From: Frateuria terrea
GTDB lineage: Bacteria > Pseudomonadota > Gammaproteobacteria > Xanthomonadales > Rhodanobacteraceae
Assembly (NCBI RefSeq): GCF_900115705.1
Contig: NZ_FOXL01000004.1
Span: 487,446-551,445 of the forward strand
Reading direction: 5' to 3'
Length of the DNA: 64,000 nt
The notes beneath the pieces are model-generated. The model had not been told where the DNA came from and searched no databases. It worked only from the letters and a program-made list of their open reading frames with translations. Of the stretch, positions 24,144 through 33,030 are shown piece by piece (position 1 is the stretch's first letter; each line of letters starts with the position of its first letter). Both the position numbers and the translations under genes were made by a program.

Positions 24144-24173
24144 ACCCTCTCCCGGAGGGAGAGGGTATTTTTT
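24144..24173 (+). terminator. Intrinsic terminator of purB
   Basis: ACCCTCTCCC-GGA-GGGAGAGGGT is a 10-bp perfect stem followed by ATTTTTT. Its core resembles a common intergenic repeat of related genomes, so it may also be a repeated element. Confidence 0.8.
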
Positions 24174-24192
24174 CAGGCCCGTCCCTAATGCC

Positions 24193-24819
24193 TCAAGCCG
24201 CCGCGGTCGCCCGGCGCGCCAGCCCTTCCTCATCCATCACCGCCTGTACCGCCGGCCGTTCGAGCACGCGCTGCTGGAACGCATGGAGCGCCGGGAAATC
24301 GGACAGGTCCAGCTCGACCTGGCGCGCCCAGTTGGTCACTGTGAACAGGTAGGCATCGGCTGCAGTGAAATGCTCGCCGAGCAGCCAGGGCTGCTTCGCC
24401 AGTGCAGTTTCCAGTAGCGCGTAACGCTTGCGCAGGTACTCCTTGCGTTCCTGCCGCGTCGCCTCGGGCGTGTCCGGTTTGAACAGCGGGGTGTAGGACT
24501 TGTGGATCTCGGAGTTGATGTAGCCCAGCACTTCCTGCAAGCGGTAGCGCGCCAGCGTGCCGTTTGCCGGCGCCAGGTGGGAGGCGGGCTTGAGATCGGC
24601 CAGGTACTGCACGATCGCCGGGCCTTCGGTCAGCAGCTGGCCGTCGTCCAGTTCCAGCGCGGGCACGTATCCCTTGGGATTGATCGCCAGGAAATCCGCG
24701 CCGTCCTCGGTGCGCTTGGTCTTGCCGTCGACTTTCACCAGCTTGAGGTCGATGCCGGCCTCGCGCGCCACGATGTGCGGGGAAAGCGAGCAGGCGCCGG
24801 GCATGTAGTAGAGCTTCAT
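24193..24819 (-). CDS. Beta-class glutathione S-transferase
   Basis: A 208-residue protein starting MKLYYMPGACSLSPHIVARE. C10 in PGACS is the catalytic cysteine typical of bacterial beta-class GSTs, and INPKGYVPALELDDG and LLTEGPAIVQYLAD form the glutathione site of the thioredoxin-like domain. The helical C-terminal domain carries FTAADAYLFTVTNWA. It likely conjugates or reduces electrophiles in the cytoplasm. It is divergent from an HxlR regulator with a long dyad in between, so it is probably that regulator's target. Confidence 0.92.
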   Translation of the reverse strand: MKLYYMPGACSLSPHIVAREAGIDLKLVKVDGKTKRTEDGADFLAINPKGYVPALELDDGQLLTEGPAIVQYLADLKPASHLAPANGTLARYRLQEVLGYINSEIHKSYTPLFKPDTPEATRQERKEYLRKRYALLETALAKQPWLLGEHFTAADAYLFTVTNWARQVELDLSDFPALHAFQQRVLERPAVQAVMDEEGLARRATAAA

Positions 24820-24882
24820 GGATCACTCCTTGGGGTGGGGGAACGTGTCTTGCGACGACGTTCGCGCATCCTAGTGTCCAAA

Positions 24883-24943
24883 GTAACCGTTAGATACCAC
24901 CTAACCGGGAATTAGTGCAAAAATGTGGTATCTCCGCGGTTAC
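24883..24943. promoter_or_regulatory. Large dyad operator between gst and the HxlR regulator
   Basis: GTAACCG-N3-GATACCAC (24883-24900) is mirrored by GTGGTATC-N4-CGGTTAC (24925-24943), with a smaller CTAA/TTAG dyad nested between (24901-24915). Such a symmetric site in the gap of a divergent regulator/target pair is what an HxlR dimer operator would look like. Confidence 0.6.
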
Positions 24944-24966
24944 CGCATGCACGAGGAATCCCCGCC

Positions 24967-25362
24967 ATGGGCCTGCCGCTTCGCAAGAGCAAGGTTGCCG
25001 CGCCACCGCCGGCGTGCCCGCTTACCGAGAGCCTGGCGCTGCTGCGCGGTGCCTGGGCGCCCAACGTGATCTGGTATCTGAGCGCCGAGCCGCGGCGGTT
25101 CGGCGAACTGCGCCACGACATCCCGCGGATCTCGGCGCGCGTGCTGAGCGCGAGGCTGCGCGAGCTCGAATCGCGCGGACTGGTCACGCGGCGGGTGCTG
25201 GATACCTCGCCGCCAACGGCCGAGTACGCACTGACCGCGCTGGGCCGCGAACTGCTGCCCGCCATCGAGGCGCTGGCCAACGTGGGACGCAAGCTGATCG
25301 ACCAGTGGGAGCTGGGGAAGGGGGCGCCGCGGACGCGCGCGAAGGTGCGCAAAGTAGCCTAG
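24967..25362 (+). CDS. HxlR-family winged-helix transcriptional regulator
   Basis: A 131-residue protein starting MGLPLRKSKV; GAGGA upstream supports this ATG over an in-frame one at 24925, which would fall inside the dyad. The HxlR pattern is clear: a conserved N-terminal cysteine (C17) in ACPLTESLALLRGAWAP, then RRFGELRHDIPRISARVLSA and RLRELESRGLVTRRV, with TAEYALTALGRELLP. HxlR proteins often sense electrophiles or oxidants through that cysteine. The divergent GST is the natural target. Confidence 0.9.
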   Translation: MGLPLRKSKVAAPPPACPLTESLALLRGAWAPNVIWYLSAEPRRFGELRHDIPRISARVLSARLRELESRGLVTRRVLDTSPPTAEYALTALGRELLPAIEALANVGRKLIDQWELGKGAPRTRAKVRKVA

Positions 25363-25432
25363 TTCTGGCCGCCGCGCGCTGCGGTCACTCCATTCGCTTG
25401 CCTGCGCTTGACGGCGCCGCCGCATTTGACCG

Positions 25433-25460
25433 CCCTGCCGGCGTACCTGCGCCGGCAGGG
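25433..25460. terminator. Hairpin between convergent HxlR regulator and cysK
   Basis: CCCTGCCGGCG / CGCCGGCAGGG form a perfect 11-bp stem around a 6-base loop. There is only an interrupted T-rich stretch on the plus side (TTTCCCGTTT), so it is a terminator candidate rather than a clear one. Confidence 0.45.
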
Positions 25461-25524
25461 GGCACTTTCCCGTTTCAGCAAAGCTGCCGACGGGCTGATA
25501 GGAGGGCCTGGGACAGCCCTCGCT

Positions 25525-26508
25525 TCAACTGACCGCCGCCGCCTGCTGCCCAAGTGCGGAGGTACCCTGTTCCACATCGTCCGAGCCCTCGTTCACCCCC
25601 TCGAACAGGAAGGTCGACAGGTAGCGCTCCCCGGTGTCGGGCAGCATCGCCAGCAACACCGAACCTTCCGGCGCGCTCTTGGCCACGTCCAGCGCCGCAG
25701 CGAGCGTGCCGCCGGAGGACAGGCCGACGAAGATGCCTTCCTGTTGCGAAAGCGCCCGCGAGGTGTCGCGTGCCACCGTGTCGTCGACGGTCACCAACTG
25801 GTCGACCACCTTGCGGTTGAGCACCCCGGGCACGAAGTCGGGCGTCCAGCCCTGGATCTTGTGCGGCTGCCATTCCTTGCCGCCGAGCAGCGACGCTCCG
25901 GCAGGTTCGGCGCCGATGATCTTGACCTCCGGACGGGCCACCTTGAGCACCTCGCCCACGCCGGTGAGCGTGCCGCCGGTGCCCCAGCCACTGACGAAGT
26001 AGTCCAGCCGGCGACCGGCGAAATCGGCAAGGATCTCCGCGGCGGTGGTCTGGCGGTGATAAGCCGGGTTGGCGGGGTTCTCGAACTGGCGGGCCAGGAA
26101 CCAGCCGTGCTTCTTGGCCAGTTCGGCGGCTTTCTCGACCATGCCAGTGCCACGCACCGCCGCCGGCGTCAGTACCACCTTGCCGCCATAGGCGCGAATG
26201 AGCTTGCGTCGCTCGATCGAGAAGGTTTCGGTCATCACCGCGACGAAGGGATAGCCGCGCGCCGCACATACCGCCGCCAGCGCCACGCCGGTGTTGCCGG
26301 AGGTCGCCTCGATCACGGTCTGCCCCGGCTTGAGGTCGCCGCGCTGCTCGGCGTCCAGGATGATCGCCAGCGCCAGGCGATCCTTCACCGAACCGGCCGG
26401 GTTGAACGCCTCCACCTTGACGTAGAGCTCGACGTTCTTGGGTGCAAGCCGATGCAGCTTGACCACCGGCGTGCGGCCGATGGTATCGAGGATGCTGTCG
26501 TAGATCAT
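25525..26508 (-). CDS. cysK: Cysteine synthase (O-acetylserine sulfhydrylase), PLP-dependent
   Basis: A 327-residue enzyme starting MIYDSILDTIGRTPVVKL; the longer in-frame reading overlaps the upstream gene. The PLP lysine lies in the family signature VEAFNPAGSVKDRLAL. SGNTGVALA binds substrate carboxylate, GWGTGGTLTGVGEVLK holds the PLP phosphate, and GLSSGGTLAAAL is near the C-terminus. It makes cysteine from O-acetylserine and sulfide, the last step of the sulfate assimilation pathway encoded around it. It is transcribed after cysG with a 49-base gap. CysK and CysM are hard to separate by eye; CysK is preferred for its TSGNTG pattern. Confidence 0.92.
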   Translation of the reverse strand: MIYDSILDTIGRTPVVKLHRLAPKNVELYVKVEAFNPAGSVKDRLALAIILDAEQRGDLKPGQTVIEATSGNTGVALAAVCAARGYPFVAVMTETFSIERRKLIRAYGGKVVLTPAAVRGTGMVEKAAELAKKHGWFLARQFENPANPAYHRQTTAAEILADFAGRRLDYFVSGWGTGGTLTGVGEVLKVARPEVKIIGAEPAGASLLGGKEWQPHKIQGWTPDFVPGVLNRKVVDQLVTVDDTVARDTSRALSQQEGIFVGLSSGGTLAAALDVAKSAPEGSVLLAMLPDTGERYLSTFLFEGVNEGSDDVEQGTSALGQQAAAVS

Positions 26509-26557
26509 GGGAGTGCTCCTGGGAATAGGTCCCGGCGGACGCGCCGGTGCGGAAGGT

Positions 26558-28057
26558 TCAGGCCTGGTGGAGCGCGGCAAGCACGTCGTCCTGGTGCATC
26601 GCCGGGCGAACGCGGGCGGCCCTGCCCGCATCGCCGATGTCGTGGGCCGTCGCACCCAGCGGCGGCGCCCCGAACCACGCCAGCGGGCCGGCCAGCGCGG
26701 CGACCTCGCCGAGTATCAGCAGCGCAGGTGAACGGACCGCATGGGCGGTGGCGCGTTCAACCAGCTGCGCCAGCGTGCCGATGACCACGCGCTGGCCCGC
26801 ACGCGAACCGTTCTCGACCAGCGCGAACGGCGTGGACGGTGCACGGCCGTATTCGAGCAGCCTGGACCGCAGCCCTGACAGTTCCCCCACGCCCATGTAG
26901 ACGGCCAGCGTCTGCCGCTCCTGCGCCAGCGCCACCCAGTCCAGCGTGTCTCGCGACGCCTGGCAGTGCGCGGTGAGCAGGCGCACCGATTGGGCATGGT
27001 CGCGATGGGTCAGCGGCACGCCGGCATAAGCGGCACAGGCCAGCGCCGCGGTGATGCCTGGGACGACCTCGTAGCCGATGCCATGGGCGCGCAGGAATTG
27101 GAGTTCCTCGCCGCCTCGGCCGAACACGAAGGGGTCCCCGCCCTTGAGCCGCACCACCCGGCGTCCGGCCCGAGCGTGCTCGAGCATCAGCCGATGGATC
27201 TGCCCCTGCGTGGCGTGGTGGTTGCCAGCCTGCTTGCCGACCTCGATGCGCTCGGCGTCGCGTCGTGCCAAGGCCAGCACCTCGGCGCTGACCAGGCGAT
27301 CGTGCAGGATCACATCCGCCTCGTTGAGCGCACGCAGGCCGCGCAGCGTCAACAGCCCGGGATCGCCCGGGCCGGCTCCGACCAGCGCCACCGAACCCGG
27401 GGTGTCGGCGGACTCGCCGCCCAGCGCCCGTTCGGCCGCGATGCGTGCCTCGTCGTCCCTGCCCTGGCGCAGCAGGGCAGCCACCGGGCCGGCAAACAAC
27501 TGCTCGTAGAAGCGGCGCCGCGCGACCGGTTGCCGGAAGCGCAGGCGGATGCGCGGACGCAGCCGTGCCGCCAACATGGCGAGCGCGCCCAGGGAATGGT
27601 CAAGCAGGGTCTCCAGCCGCTCGCGCAGCAGCCTTGCCAGCATCGGCGCCTGGCCGCCGCTGGAGATGGCGATGGTCAGTGGCGCTCGGTCGACCACCGC
27701 GGGTACGTGGAAGCTGGACAGCTGCGCATCGTCCACCACATTGACGAACAGGCGCCGCAGCCCGGCGAACTCGGCGATCAGGGCATTGGTCGCCTGGTCG
27801 GACGTGGCCGCCACCACCAGCCAGACCCGATCCAGCCAACTCTCGCGGAATGGCTCCGGTCGATGCGCGACACGTCCCTGCTCCACCCAGCCGCGCAACG
27901 TCGAAGTCAGCTGCGGCGCATTTACCGTCACCTGCGCCCCGGCCTCGATCAGGGCGGCCACCTTGCGCTCGGCCACGGCACCGCCGCCCACCACGAGTAC
28001 GGCACGGTGCGAAAGGTCGACGAACAACGGGTAGAGCTTCAAGGCGCGGACCTGCAT
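26558..28057 (-). CDS. cysG: Siroheme synthase (trifunctional)
   Basis: A 499-residue protein starting [20 protein letters not shown]; no strong ribosome-binding site precedes any start, and longer in-frame starts at 28090 and 28213 would include the promoter region. The N-terminal dehydrogenase/ferrochelatase module has [20 protein letters not shown]. The C-terminal uroporphyrin-III methyltransferase module has [37 protein letters not shown] and [20 protein letters not shown]. It makes siroheme, the cofactor of the CysI subunit encoded nearby. It is divergent from the CysB-like regulator. Confidence 0.95.
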   Translation of the reverse strand: MQVRALKLYPLFVDLSHRAVLVVGGGAVAERKVAALIEAGAQVTVNAPQLTSTLRGWVEQGRVAHRPEPFRESWLDRVWLVVAATSDQATNALIAEFAGLRRLFVNVVDDAQLSSFHVPAVVDRAPLTIAISSGGQAPMLARLLRERLETLLDHSLGALAMLAARLRPRIRLRFRQPVARRRFYEQLFAGPVAALLRQGRDDEARIAAERALGGESADTPGSVALVGAGPGDPGLLTLRGLRALNEADVILHDRLVSAEVLALARRDAERIEVGKQAGNHHATQGQIHRLMLEHARAGRRVVRLKGGDPFVFGRGGEELQFLRAHGIGYEVVPGITAALACAAYAGVPLTHRDHAQSVRLLTAHCQASRDTLDWVALAQERQTLAVYMGVGELSGLRSRLLEYGRAPSTPFALVENGSRAGQRVVIGTLAQLVERATAHAVRSPALLILGEVAALAGPLAWFGAPPLGATAHDIGDAGRAARVRPAMHQDDVLAALHQA

Positions 28058-28160
28058 GAGGAGTCCGGTCACGCTAGGTCGACCGGCCATGGGCGGCAAA
28101 TGATTTGTCGCCCCGAGCTTATGCATCCGCGTTATGTGCCACCGGTGCGACGCGCTTTCC

Positions 28161-28189
28161 TTGACAGTCAGCCATATCGGACGTATAGA
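28161..28189 (+). promoter_or_regulatory. Promoter of the CysB-like regulator gene
   Basis: A textbook sigma-70 promoter: TTGACA (28161-28166), 17-base spacer, TATAGA (28184-28189). The palindrome at 28179-28194 covers the -10, so a bound regulator would block it. Confidence 0.75.
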
Positions 28190-28194
28190 CGTCC
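28179..28194. promoter_or_regulatory. Palindromic operator candidate, cysG/LysR intergenic region
   Basis: GGACGT-ATAG-ACGTCC, flanked by CATAT and ATATG that extend the symmetry. Its right half continues as GACGTCCAAAT, shared with the palindrome upstream of cysJ (34861-34874), so both are likely sites for one sulfur or methionine-related regulator. Confidence 0.5.
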
Positions 28195-28311
28195 AAATAT
28201 GAAAAAACGACAACGACGCCCCGACCGCAGGGCGGGCGCGCCGCCCCGAACGATGTACCCGTGTGCCGTCCGCACCCGCCCCTACTGACGAACGAACACG
28301 GACACTCCGCC

Positions 28312-29304
28312 ATGACGCTGGTCCAACTCCGCTACCTGGTCGCTATCGCTGACGCCGGACTCAACATCACACTCGCCGCCGAGCGCGTGCACGCCACCCA
28401 GCCGGGACTCAGCAAGCAGCTCAAGCAGCTCGAGGACGAGCTCGGCTTCAAGCTGTTCGTGCGCAAGGGCAAGAGCCTGGATGCGGTGACCTACGCCGGC
28501 CGCCAGGTGCTCGAACGGGCCCGGGCGATCCTGGCCGAGGCGGCCAACATCCGCGCGATCGCCGCCAACCTGCGCAACGAGGCGCACGGCGAACTGCGCA
28601 TTGCCACCACCCACACCCAGGCGCGCTTTGCCCTGCCCGCCTCCATCGCCGCGCTCAACCTGGCTTATCCGCAAGTGAGCGTGCACCTGCAGCCCGGCCA
28701 GGATGCCGACGTGCTGGCGCAGCTGGAGGCCGGGCGCGTGGACATGGCCGTGATCAGCACGGCCGGCGCACCGCCGTCCACCGGCATCGCCCTGCCCGCC
28801 TACCGCTGGCACCGCGTGGTCGTCGCACCGACCGGCCATGCCCTGGCGCGGCGCGCGTTGCCGCCCACGCTGGCCGAGCTCGCCGCCGAGCAGCTGATCA
28901 GCTACGACTCCTCGCTCAGGCCGGAGTCGTCGCTGCGGCGGGTGTTCGAGATGGCCGGGCTCGAACCGCAGATCGCCATGACCGCCGGCGACGCGGACCT
29001 CATCAAGACCTACGTGCGCGCCGGCCTCGGCGTCGGCGTGCTGGCCGAGATGGCCATGCTGGCGGCCGACGCGGACCTGCACGTGCTGCCGGCCGACCAC
29101 CTGTTCCCGCAATGCACGACCTGGATCGTGCTGCGGCGGGAAGCGGTGGTGCGGGAGTTCGTGCTGGAGTTCATCGGCCAGTTCGCGCCGCACCTGGACC
29201 GGCGCGGCGTGGCACGCGCGCTGGCCGGGGAGGAGATCCCTGGCGGGTGGCCCGAGGCGCCGCACTGGCGCGAGCGTGCGGTGGCATTGCCAGACGCCGC
29301 TTGA
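28312..29304 (+). CDS. CysB-like LysR-family transcriptional regulator
   Basis: A 330-residue LysR protein starting [20 protein letters not shown]. The N-terminal helix-turn-helix reads [20 protein letters not shown], and a periplasmic-binding-like effector domain follows, with [17 protein letters not shown] in the position of the CysB TTHTQARYALP motif. CysB-family proteins sense O-acetylserine or N-acetylserine and activate sulfate assimilation genes, and this gene sits between cysG-cysK and the cysJIH-sat operon. It converges on sat. The extended C-terminus after about residue 300 is Pro/Arg-rich. Confidence 0.9.
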   Translation: MTLVQLRYLVAIADAGLNITLAAERVHATQPGLSKQLKQLEDELGFKLFVRKGKSLDAVTYAGRQVLERARAILAEAANIRAIAANLRNEAHGELRIATTHTQARFALPASIAALNLAYPQVSVHLQPGQDADVLAQLEAGRVDMAVISTAGAPPSTGIALPAYRWHRVVVAPTGHALARRALPPTLAELAAEQLISYDSSLRPESSLRRVFEMAGLEPQIAMTAGDADLIKTYVRAGLGVGVLAEMAMLAADADLHVLPADHLFPQCTTWIVLRREAVVREFVLEFIGQFAPHLDRRGVARALAGEEIPGGWPEAPHWRERAVALPDAA

Positions 29305-29308
29305 TGCA

Positions 29309-29344
29309 CTTGGCTCCCGCTCCCTCGGAAGAAAGGGAGCCAAG
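29309..29344. terminator. Hairpin between convergent LysR gene and sat
   Basis: CTTGGCTCCC / GGGAGCCAAG form a perfect 10-bp stem around a 16-base loop in the convergent gap. There is no U-run on either strand, so termination efficiency is uncertain. Confidence 0.45.
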
Positions 29345-29350
29345 AGCGTG

Positions 29351-30568
29351 TTACGGCGCCTTGGCGGGATGCCGCTCGCGCAGGATCTCCACCACGTCGG
29401 GGAAGGAGAACCAGTCGGGAATCTCGGTGCCTTCGCGCAGGTGTTGCCGCAATTCGGTGCCGGAGATCTCGCGCACCACGTCCGTCGGGGTCACCTCGGT
29501 CGACGGGACGTAGGTATCGCGGTTGACCACATAGACCATCGCCGGGAACGGCACGACCTGGATACCGAGTTCCGCCTGGTGCTGCTGCAGCAACTGCTGC
29601 GCTTCGTACGGTCCGTAGAAGGCCCTGCCGCTGGCGTCCTTGCCCGGGCCGGCATGGTCGCGCCCGACGATGAAATGACTGGCGCCGTAGTTCTTGCGGA
29701 TGATCGCGTGCCACATCGCCTCGCGCGGACCGCCCATGCGCATGGCCAACGGCAGCAGCGATAGCCTGGCCTGGCCCTCGGGATAATGCGACAGCAGCGC
29801 GCGGTAGCAGCGCACGCGGGTGTGATAGTCGACGTCGTCCGGCTTGGTGCGCCCGACCGAGGGCTGGATCAGCAGCCTGGCGCCGACCTGTTCGGCTGCA
29901 CGCAGGGTCAGTTCGCGGTGTGCGCGGTGCATCGGGTTGCGCGTCTGGAAGGCGACGATGCGGGTCCAGCCTTTGGCCTCGAACCACGCGCGAAGGCTTC
30001 GCGGGGTGTCACGCAGTTCGGGGAAGTCCTGATGCGCGAGCGGCTGGATGCCGCGCACGCGGCCGCCCAGGTAGACCGGGCCGGTGCGATCGAGCAGCTC
30101 GGCCGCGCCAGGGTGCGCGCGGTCGCTGGTGCCGAGTACCTGTTTCGCTTCACGCAGCCGGTCTGGCCAGTAGATATCGTGCACTTCCAGTACTGCCAAT
30201 GGTGCGCCCTGGCCGTCGCGCAATACCACCTCGCTGCCACAGGAAAGGCTGGCCGAGAAGGCCTCGCTCACGTCCAGCGTGATCGGCATCGGCCACAGCG
30301 TGCCGTCGGCCAGCCGCATGCCCTCGACCACGCCGTTGTAGTCGACGCGGCCGAGGAAACCCTCCAGCGGCGAGAAGCCGCCGCTGAGCAGCAGTTCCAG
30401 GTCGCACAGCTGGCGTGTGTTGAGCTCCAGCGAGGGCAGATCCTCGCTGCGTCGCCTCAGCGCCTCGGCCTCCAGCGGCGGCAGGTACAGGTCCTTGAGC
30501 AGGCCGCCGTGCGGTGCGATCAGCTGGTCGGTGGCGCCTGTCTCGGTAGCGAGTGCGGTCACGCTCAT
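29351..30568 (-). CDS. sat: ATP sulfurylase (sulfate adenylyltransferase), monofunctional Sat type
   Basis: A 405-residue enzyme starting MSVTALATETGATDQLIAPH. It is the homo-oligomeric Sat/Met3 type rather than the CysDN heterodimer. Active-site motifs are FQTRNPMHRAHRELTLRAAE (QxRNPxHRxH) and HFIVGRDHAGPGKDASGR. It activates sulfate to adenosine phosphosulfate (APS). No APS-kinase domain is fused at the C-terminus and no cysC gene is in the window. It is last in cysJ-cysI-cysH-sat, 47 bases after cysH. Confidence 0.95.
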   Translation of the reverse strand: MSVTALATETGATDQLIAPHGGLLKDLYLPPLEAEALRRRSEDLPSLELNTRQLCDLELLLSGGFSPLEGFLGRVDYNGVVEGMRLADGTLWPMPITLDVSEAFSASLSCGSEVVLRDGQGAPLAVLEVHDIYWPDRLREAKQVLGTSDRAHPGAAELLDRTGPVYLGGRVRGIQPLAHQDFPELRDTPRSLRAWFEAKGWTRIVAFQTRNPMHRAHRELTLRAAEQVGARLLIQPSVGRTKPDDVDYHTRVRCYRALLSHYPEGQARLSLLPLAMRMGGPREAMWHAIIRKNYGASHFIVGRDHAGPGKDASGRAFYGPYEAQQLLQQHQAELGIQVVPFPAMVYVVNRDTYVPSTEVTPTDVVREISGTELRQHLREGTEIPDWFSFPDVVEILRERHPAKAP

Positions 30569-30615
30569 GTCGCTCTTTCCTCCCGTCGCGCTGCGCCCAA
30601 AGGCTAGTCCAAGCC

Positions 30616-31338
30616 TCAGGCGATGTGGTGCAGGCCGCATTCACGCTTGAGCCCGAAGAAGCGGGTGTCCTCCGGAGCCATGCCCGGCTCCCAGCGATGG
30701 CTGGTGTGCACGTCGCCGATGGAGGTGTAGCCGTGCTCCCACAGCGGGTGGTACGGCAGGTCGTGCCGCTTCAGGTACAGCCCCACGTCGCGATCGCTCC
30801 AATCGGCCAGCGGGTGGAATTTCCAGCGGCCGTGGCGGTAGCCGGCGAACTCGATGCCCGCTCGGGTGCGCGCCTGGCTGCGGCGCAGGCCGGCAAACCA
30901 GCCCACCGCGCCGAGTTCGGCCAGCGCGCGCTGCATCGGCTCGACCTTGCGCATCTGGTTGTAGCGGTCGATGCCTTCCACACCCTGCTCCCAGAGGCGG
31001 CCATGACGGGCTTCCATCCAGGCGGGAGTCAGGGCTGCCCGGTAGACCTTCAGGTTGAGCCTGAGCCGCGCGGCGAGTTGGTCGACGAAGCGGTAGGTCT
31101 CCGGAAACAGGTAGCCGGTATCGATCAGCACTACCGGGATGCTTGGCCGCTGACGGCTCACCATGTGCAACGACACCGCTGCCTGCGCGCCGAAGCTGGA
31201 GGACAGCACGTGCTCGCCCGGCACGTTCTCCAGCGCCCAGGCGACGCGTTCCTCGGCGCCGAGCCCGCCCAGCAGGGCGTTGGTCCGGTCCAGGTCGCGC
31301 GGCTCGCGGGCCGGTTGCGGAACGGGCACCGCGTTCAT
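30616..31338 (-). CDS. cysH: Phosphoadenosine phosphosulfate (PAPS) reductase
   Basis: A 240-residue thioredoxin-dependent reductase of the PP-loop family: [31 protein letters not shown], and the C-terminal catalytic cysteine in LKRECGLH. The iron-sulfur cysteine pairs that mark APS reductases (CC before RKVEP) are missing: the sequence is [16 protein letters not shown]. It should therefore prefer PAPS and need an APS kinase. The ATG overlaps the cysI stop (ATGA, 31335-31338), so it is translationally coupled to cysI. Confidence 0.93.
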   Translation of the reverse strand: MNAVPVPQPAREPRDLDRTNALLGGLGAEERVAWALENVPGEHVLSSSFGAQAAVSLHMVSRQRPSIPVVLIDTGYLFPETYRFVDQLAARLRLNLKVYRAALTPAWMEARHGRLWEQGVEGIDRYNQMRKVEPMQRALAELGAVGWFAGLRRSQARTRAGIEFAGYRHGRWKFHPLADWSDRDVGLYLKRHDLPYHPLWEHGYTSIGDVHTSHRWEPGMAPEDTRFFGLKRECGLHHIA

Positions 31339-33029
31339 GCCACCACCTCGGCGGCGATGCGCCGGCGCACGGGCAGCACCAGTACACCGCCGCGCAGCAG
31401 GAAGTCGCCGAAACCCTCGCCCGGCGCACGCCCGGCGGCGTAGCTTGCGAACAGCGGCTCGAGTGCTTCCAGGATGGCCGCTTCGTCCACGTTCTCGCGG
31501 TAGACCACGTTCATGCGCTGGCCGGCGAAGTCGGCGCCCAGGCGCAGGTCGTAGCGGCCGGGTGCGCGGCCGACCAGCGCGATCTCGCCCAGGTACGGCC
31601 GCGAGCAGCCGTTGGGGCAGCCGGACAGGCGCAGCAGGATCGGCGCGTCGAGCAGGCCGTGGCGTTCCAGCTGCGCTTCCAGCCTTTCGAGAAAGCCTGG
31701 CAGGTAGCGCTCGCTCTCGGCCATCGCCAGGCCGCAGGTGGGCAGCGCCACGCAGGCGATCGCGTGGCGGCGGATCGCACTTTGCCGGCGGTAGCCATCG
31801 AGGCCGTGGGCAGCGACGATCGCGTCGATACGCTCGCGATCGGCAGCGTTGACGTTGGCGACGATCACGTTCTGGTTGCAGGTGAGCCGGAAGTCGCCGG
31901 TGTGCACCCGGGCCAGCTCGCGCATGCCGGTGAGCAGGCGCTTGTCGCCGCGATCGAGCAGCCGCCCCGACTCGATATGCAAGGTAAGGTGCCAGCGGCC
32001 ATCAGCGCCCTGCAGCCAGCCATAGCGGTCGCCGTTGTGGTCGAAGCGGAACGGCCGCGCTGGCTGCAGCGCGAAGCCCAGGCGGCGCTCCAGCTCGGCC
32101 ACGAACGTGTCCGTGCCGCGGTTGTCGAGCGTGTACTTCAGCCGTGCGTGCTTGCGCTCGCCGCGGTCGCCCCAGTCGCGCTGGATCGCGATCACCTGCT
32201 CGGCCGCCTCTCGCAGTTGCTCGGGCGTCACGAAGCCGATCACGTCGCCCAGCCGCGGGTAGGTGGAGGGATCGCCCTGGGTGGCGCCCATGCCGCCGCC
32301 GACGGCCAGGTTGAAGCCGGCCAGCTGCCCGCTCTCCTCGATGGCAATCAACCCCAGGTCTTGCGCGAACACGTCGATGTCGTTGAGCGGCGGGATGGCC
32401 AGCCCGATCTTGAACTTGCGCGGCAGGTAGGTCCTGCCATAGAGCGGTTCGGGTTCCGGTTCGCCGACCAGCTTTTCGCCGTCCAACCACAGCTCGTGGT
32501 AGGCGGTGGTCTTTGGCGCCAGCTCCTCCGACAGGCGCACTGCCCAGGCATGGGCCTCGGCGTGCGCGGCGGACTGCACCGGCAACGGGGTGCTCACCAC
32601 GTTGCGCAGCACGTCGCCGCAGGCGGCGATGGTGCTGGCCATGCTGGCGTTGATCGCCGCAATGGTGGGCTTGAGGTTGTGCTTGAAGATACCGTGCCAC
32701 TGGAAGGTCTGACGCGTGGTGATGCGCAGCCCGCTGCTGGCGTGGTCGCGCGCGAGCTGGTCGAACACCAGCCATTGCGCCGGCGTGACCACGCCGCCAG
32801 GCAGGCGCGCGCGCAGCATGAAGGCATACAGCGGCTCGAGCTTCTGCTTGCGGCGCTCTTCGCGCAGGTCGCGGTCGTCCTGCTGGTAGCTGCCGTGGAA
32901 CTTCAGCAGCTTGGTGTCGGCCTCACCGATGGCGCCGGTGACCGAATCGGCCAGCCCCTCGGCGATGGAGCCGCGCAGTTGCCGGCTCTCTTGCTTGATG
33001 TGTTCGAGTTCGGACAGCCTGGTGGTCAT
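31335..33029 (-). CDS. cysI: Sulfite reductase hemoprotein subunit
   Basis: A 564-residue protein starting [20 protein letters not shown]. It reduces sulfite to sulfide at a coupled siroheme and 4Fe-4S centre; the ligating cysteines are in [20 protein letters not shown] (CX5C) and [14 protein letters not shown] (CX3C). N-terminal features of CysI ([27 protein letters not shown]) are intact. The start lies one base after the cysJ stop, and the stop overlaps the cysH start. It works with CysJ flavoprotein, and its siroheme comes from nearby CysG. Confidence 0.97.
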   Translation of the reverse strand: MTTRLSELEHIKQESRQLRGSIAEGLADSVTGAIGEADTKLLKFHGSYQQDDRDLREERRKQKLEPLYAFMLRARLPGGVVTPAQWLVFDQLARDHASSGLRITTRQTFQWHGIFKHNLKPTIAAINASMASTIAACGDVLRNVVSTPLPVQSAAHAEAHAWAVRLSEELAPKTTAYHELWLDGEKLVGEPEPEPLYGRTYLPRKFKIGLAIPPLNDIDVFAQDLGLIAIEESGQLAGFNLAVGGGMGATQGDPSTYPRLGDVIGFVTPEQLREAAEQVIAIQRDWGDRGERKHARLKYTLDNRGTDTFVAELERRLGFALQPARPFRFDHNGDRYGWLQGADGRWHLTLHIESGRLLDRGDKRLLTGMRELARVHTGDFRLTCNQNVIVANVNAADRERIDAIVAAHGLDGYRRQSAIRRHAIACVALPTCGLAMAESERYLPGFLERLEAQLERHGLLDAPILLRLSGCPNGCSRPYLGEIALVGRAPGRYDLRLGADFAGQRMNVVYRENVDEAAILEALEPLFASYAAGRAPGEGFGDFLLRGGVLVLPVRRRIAAEVVA

Positions 33030-33030
33030 G

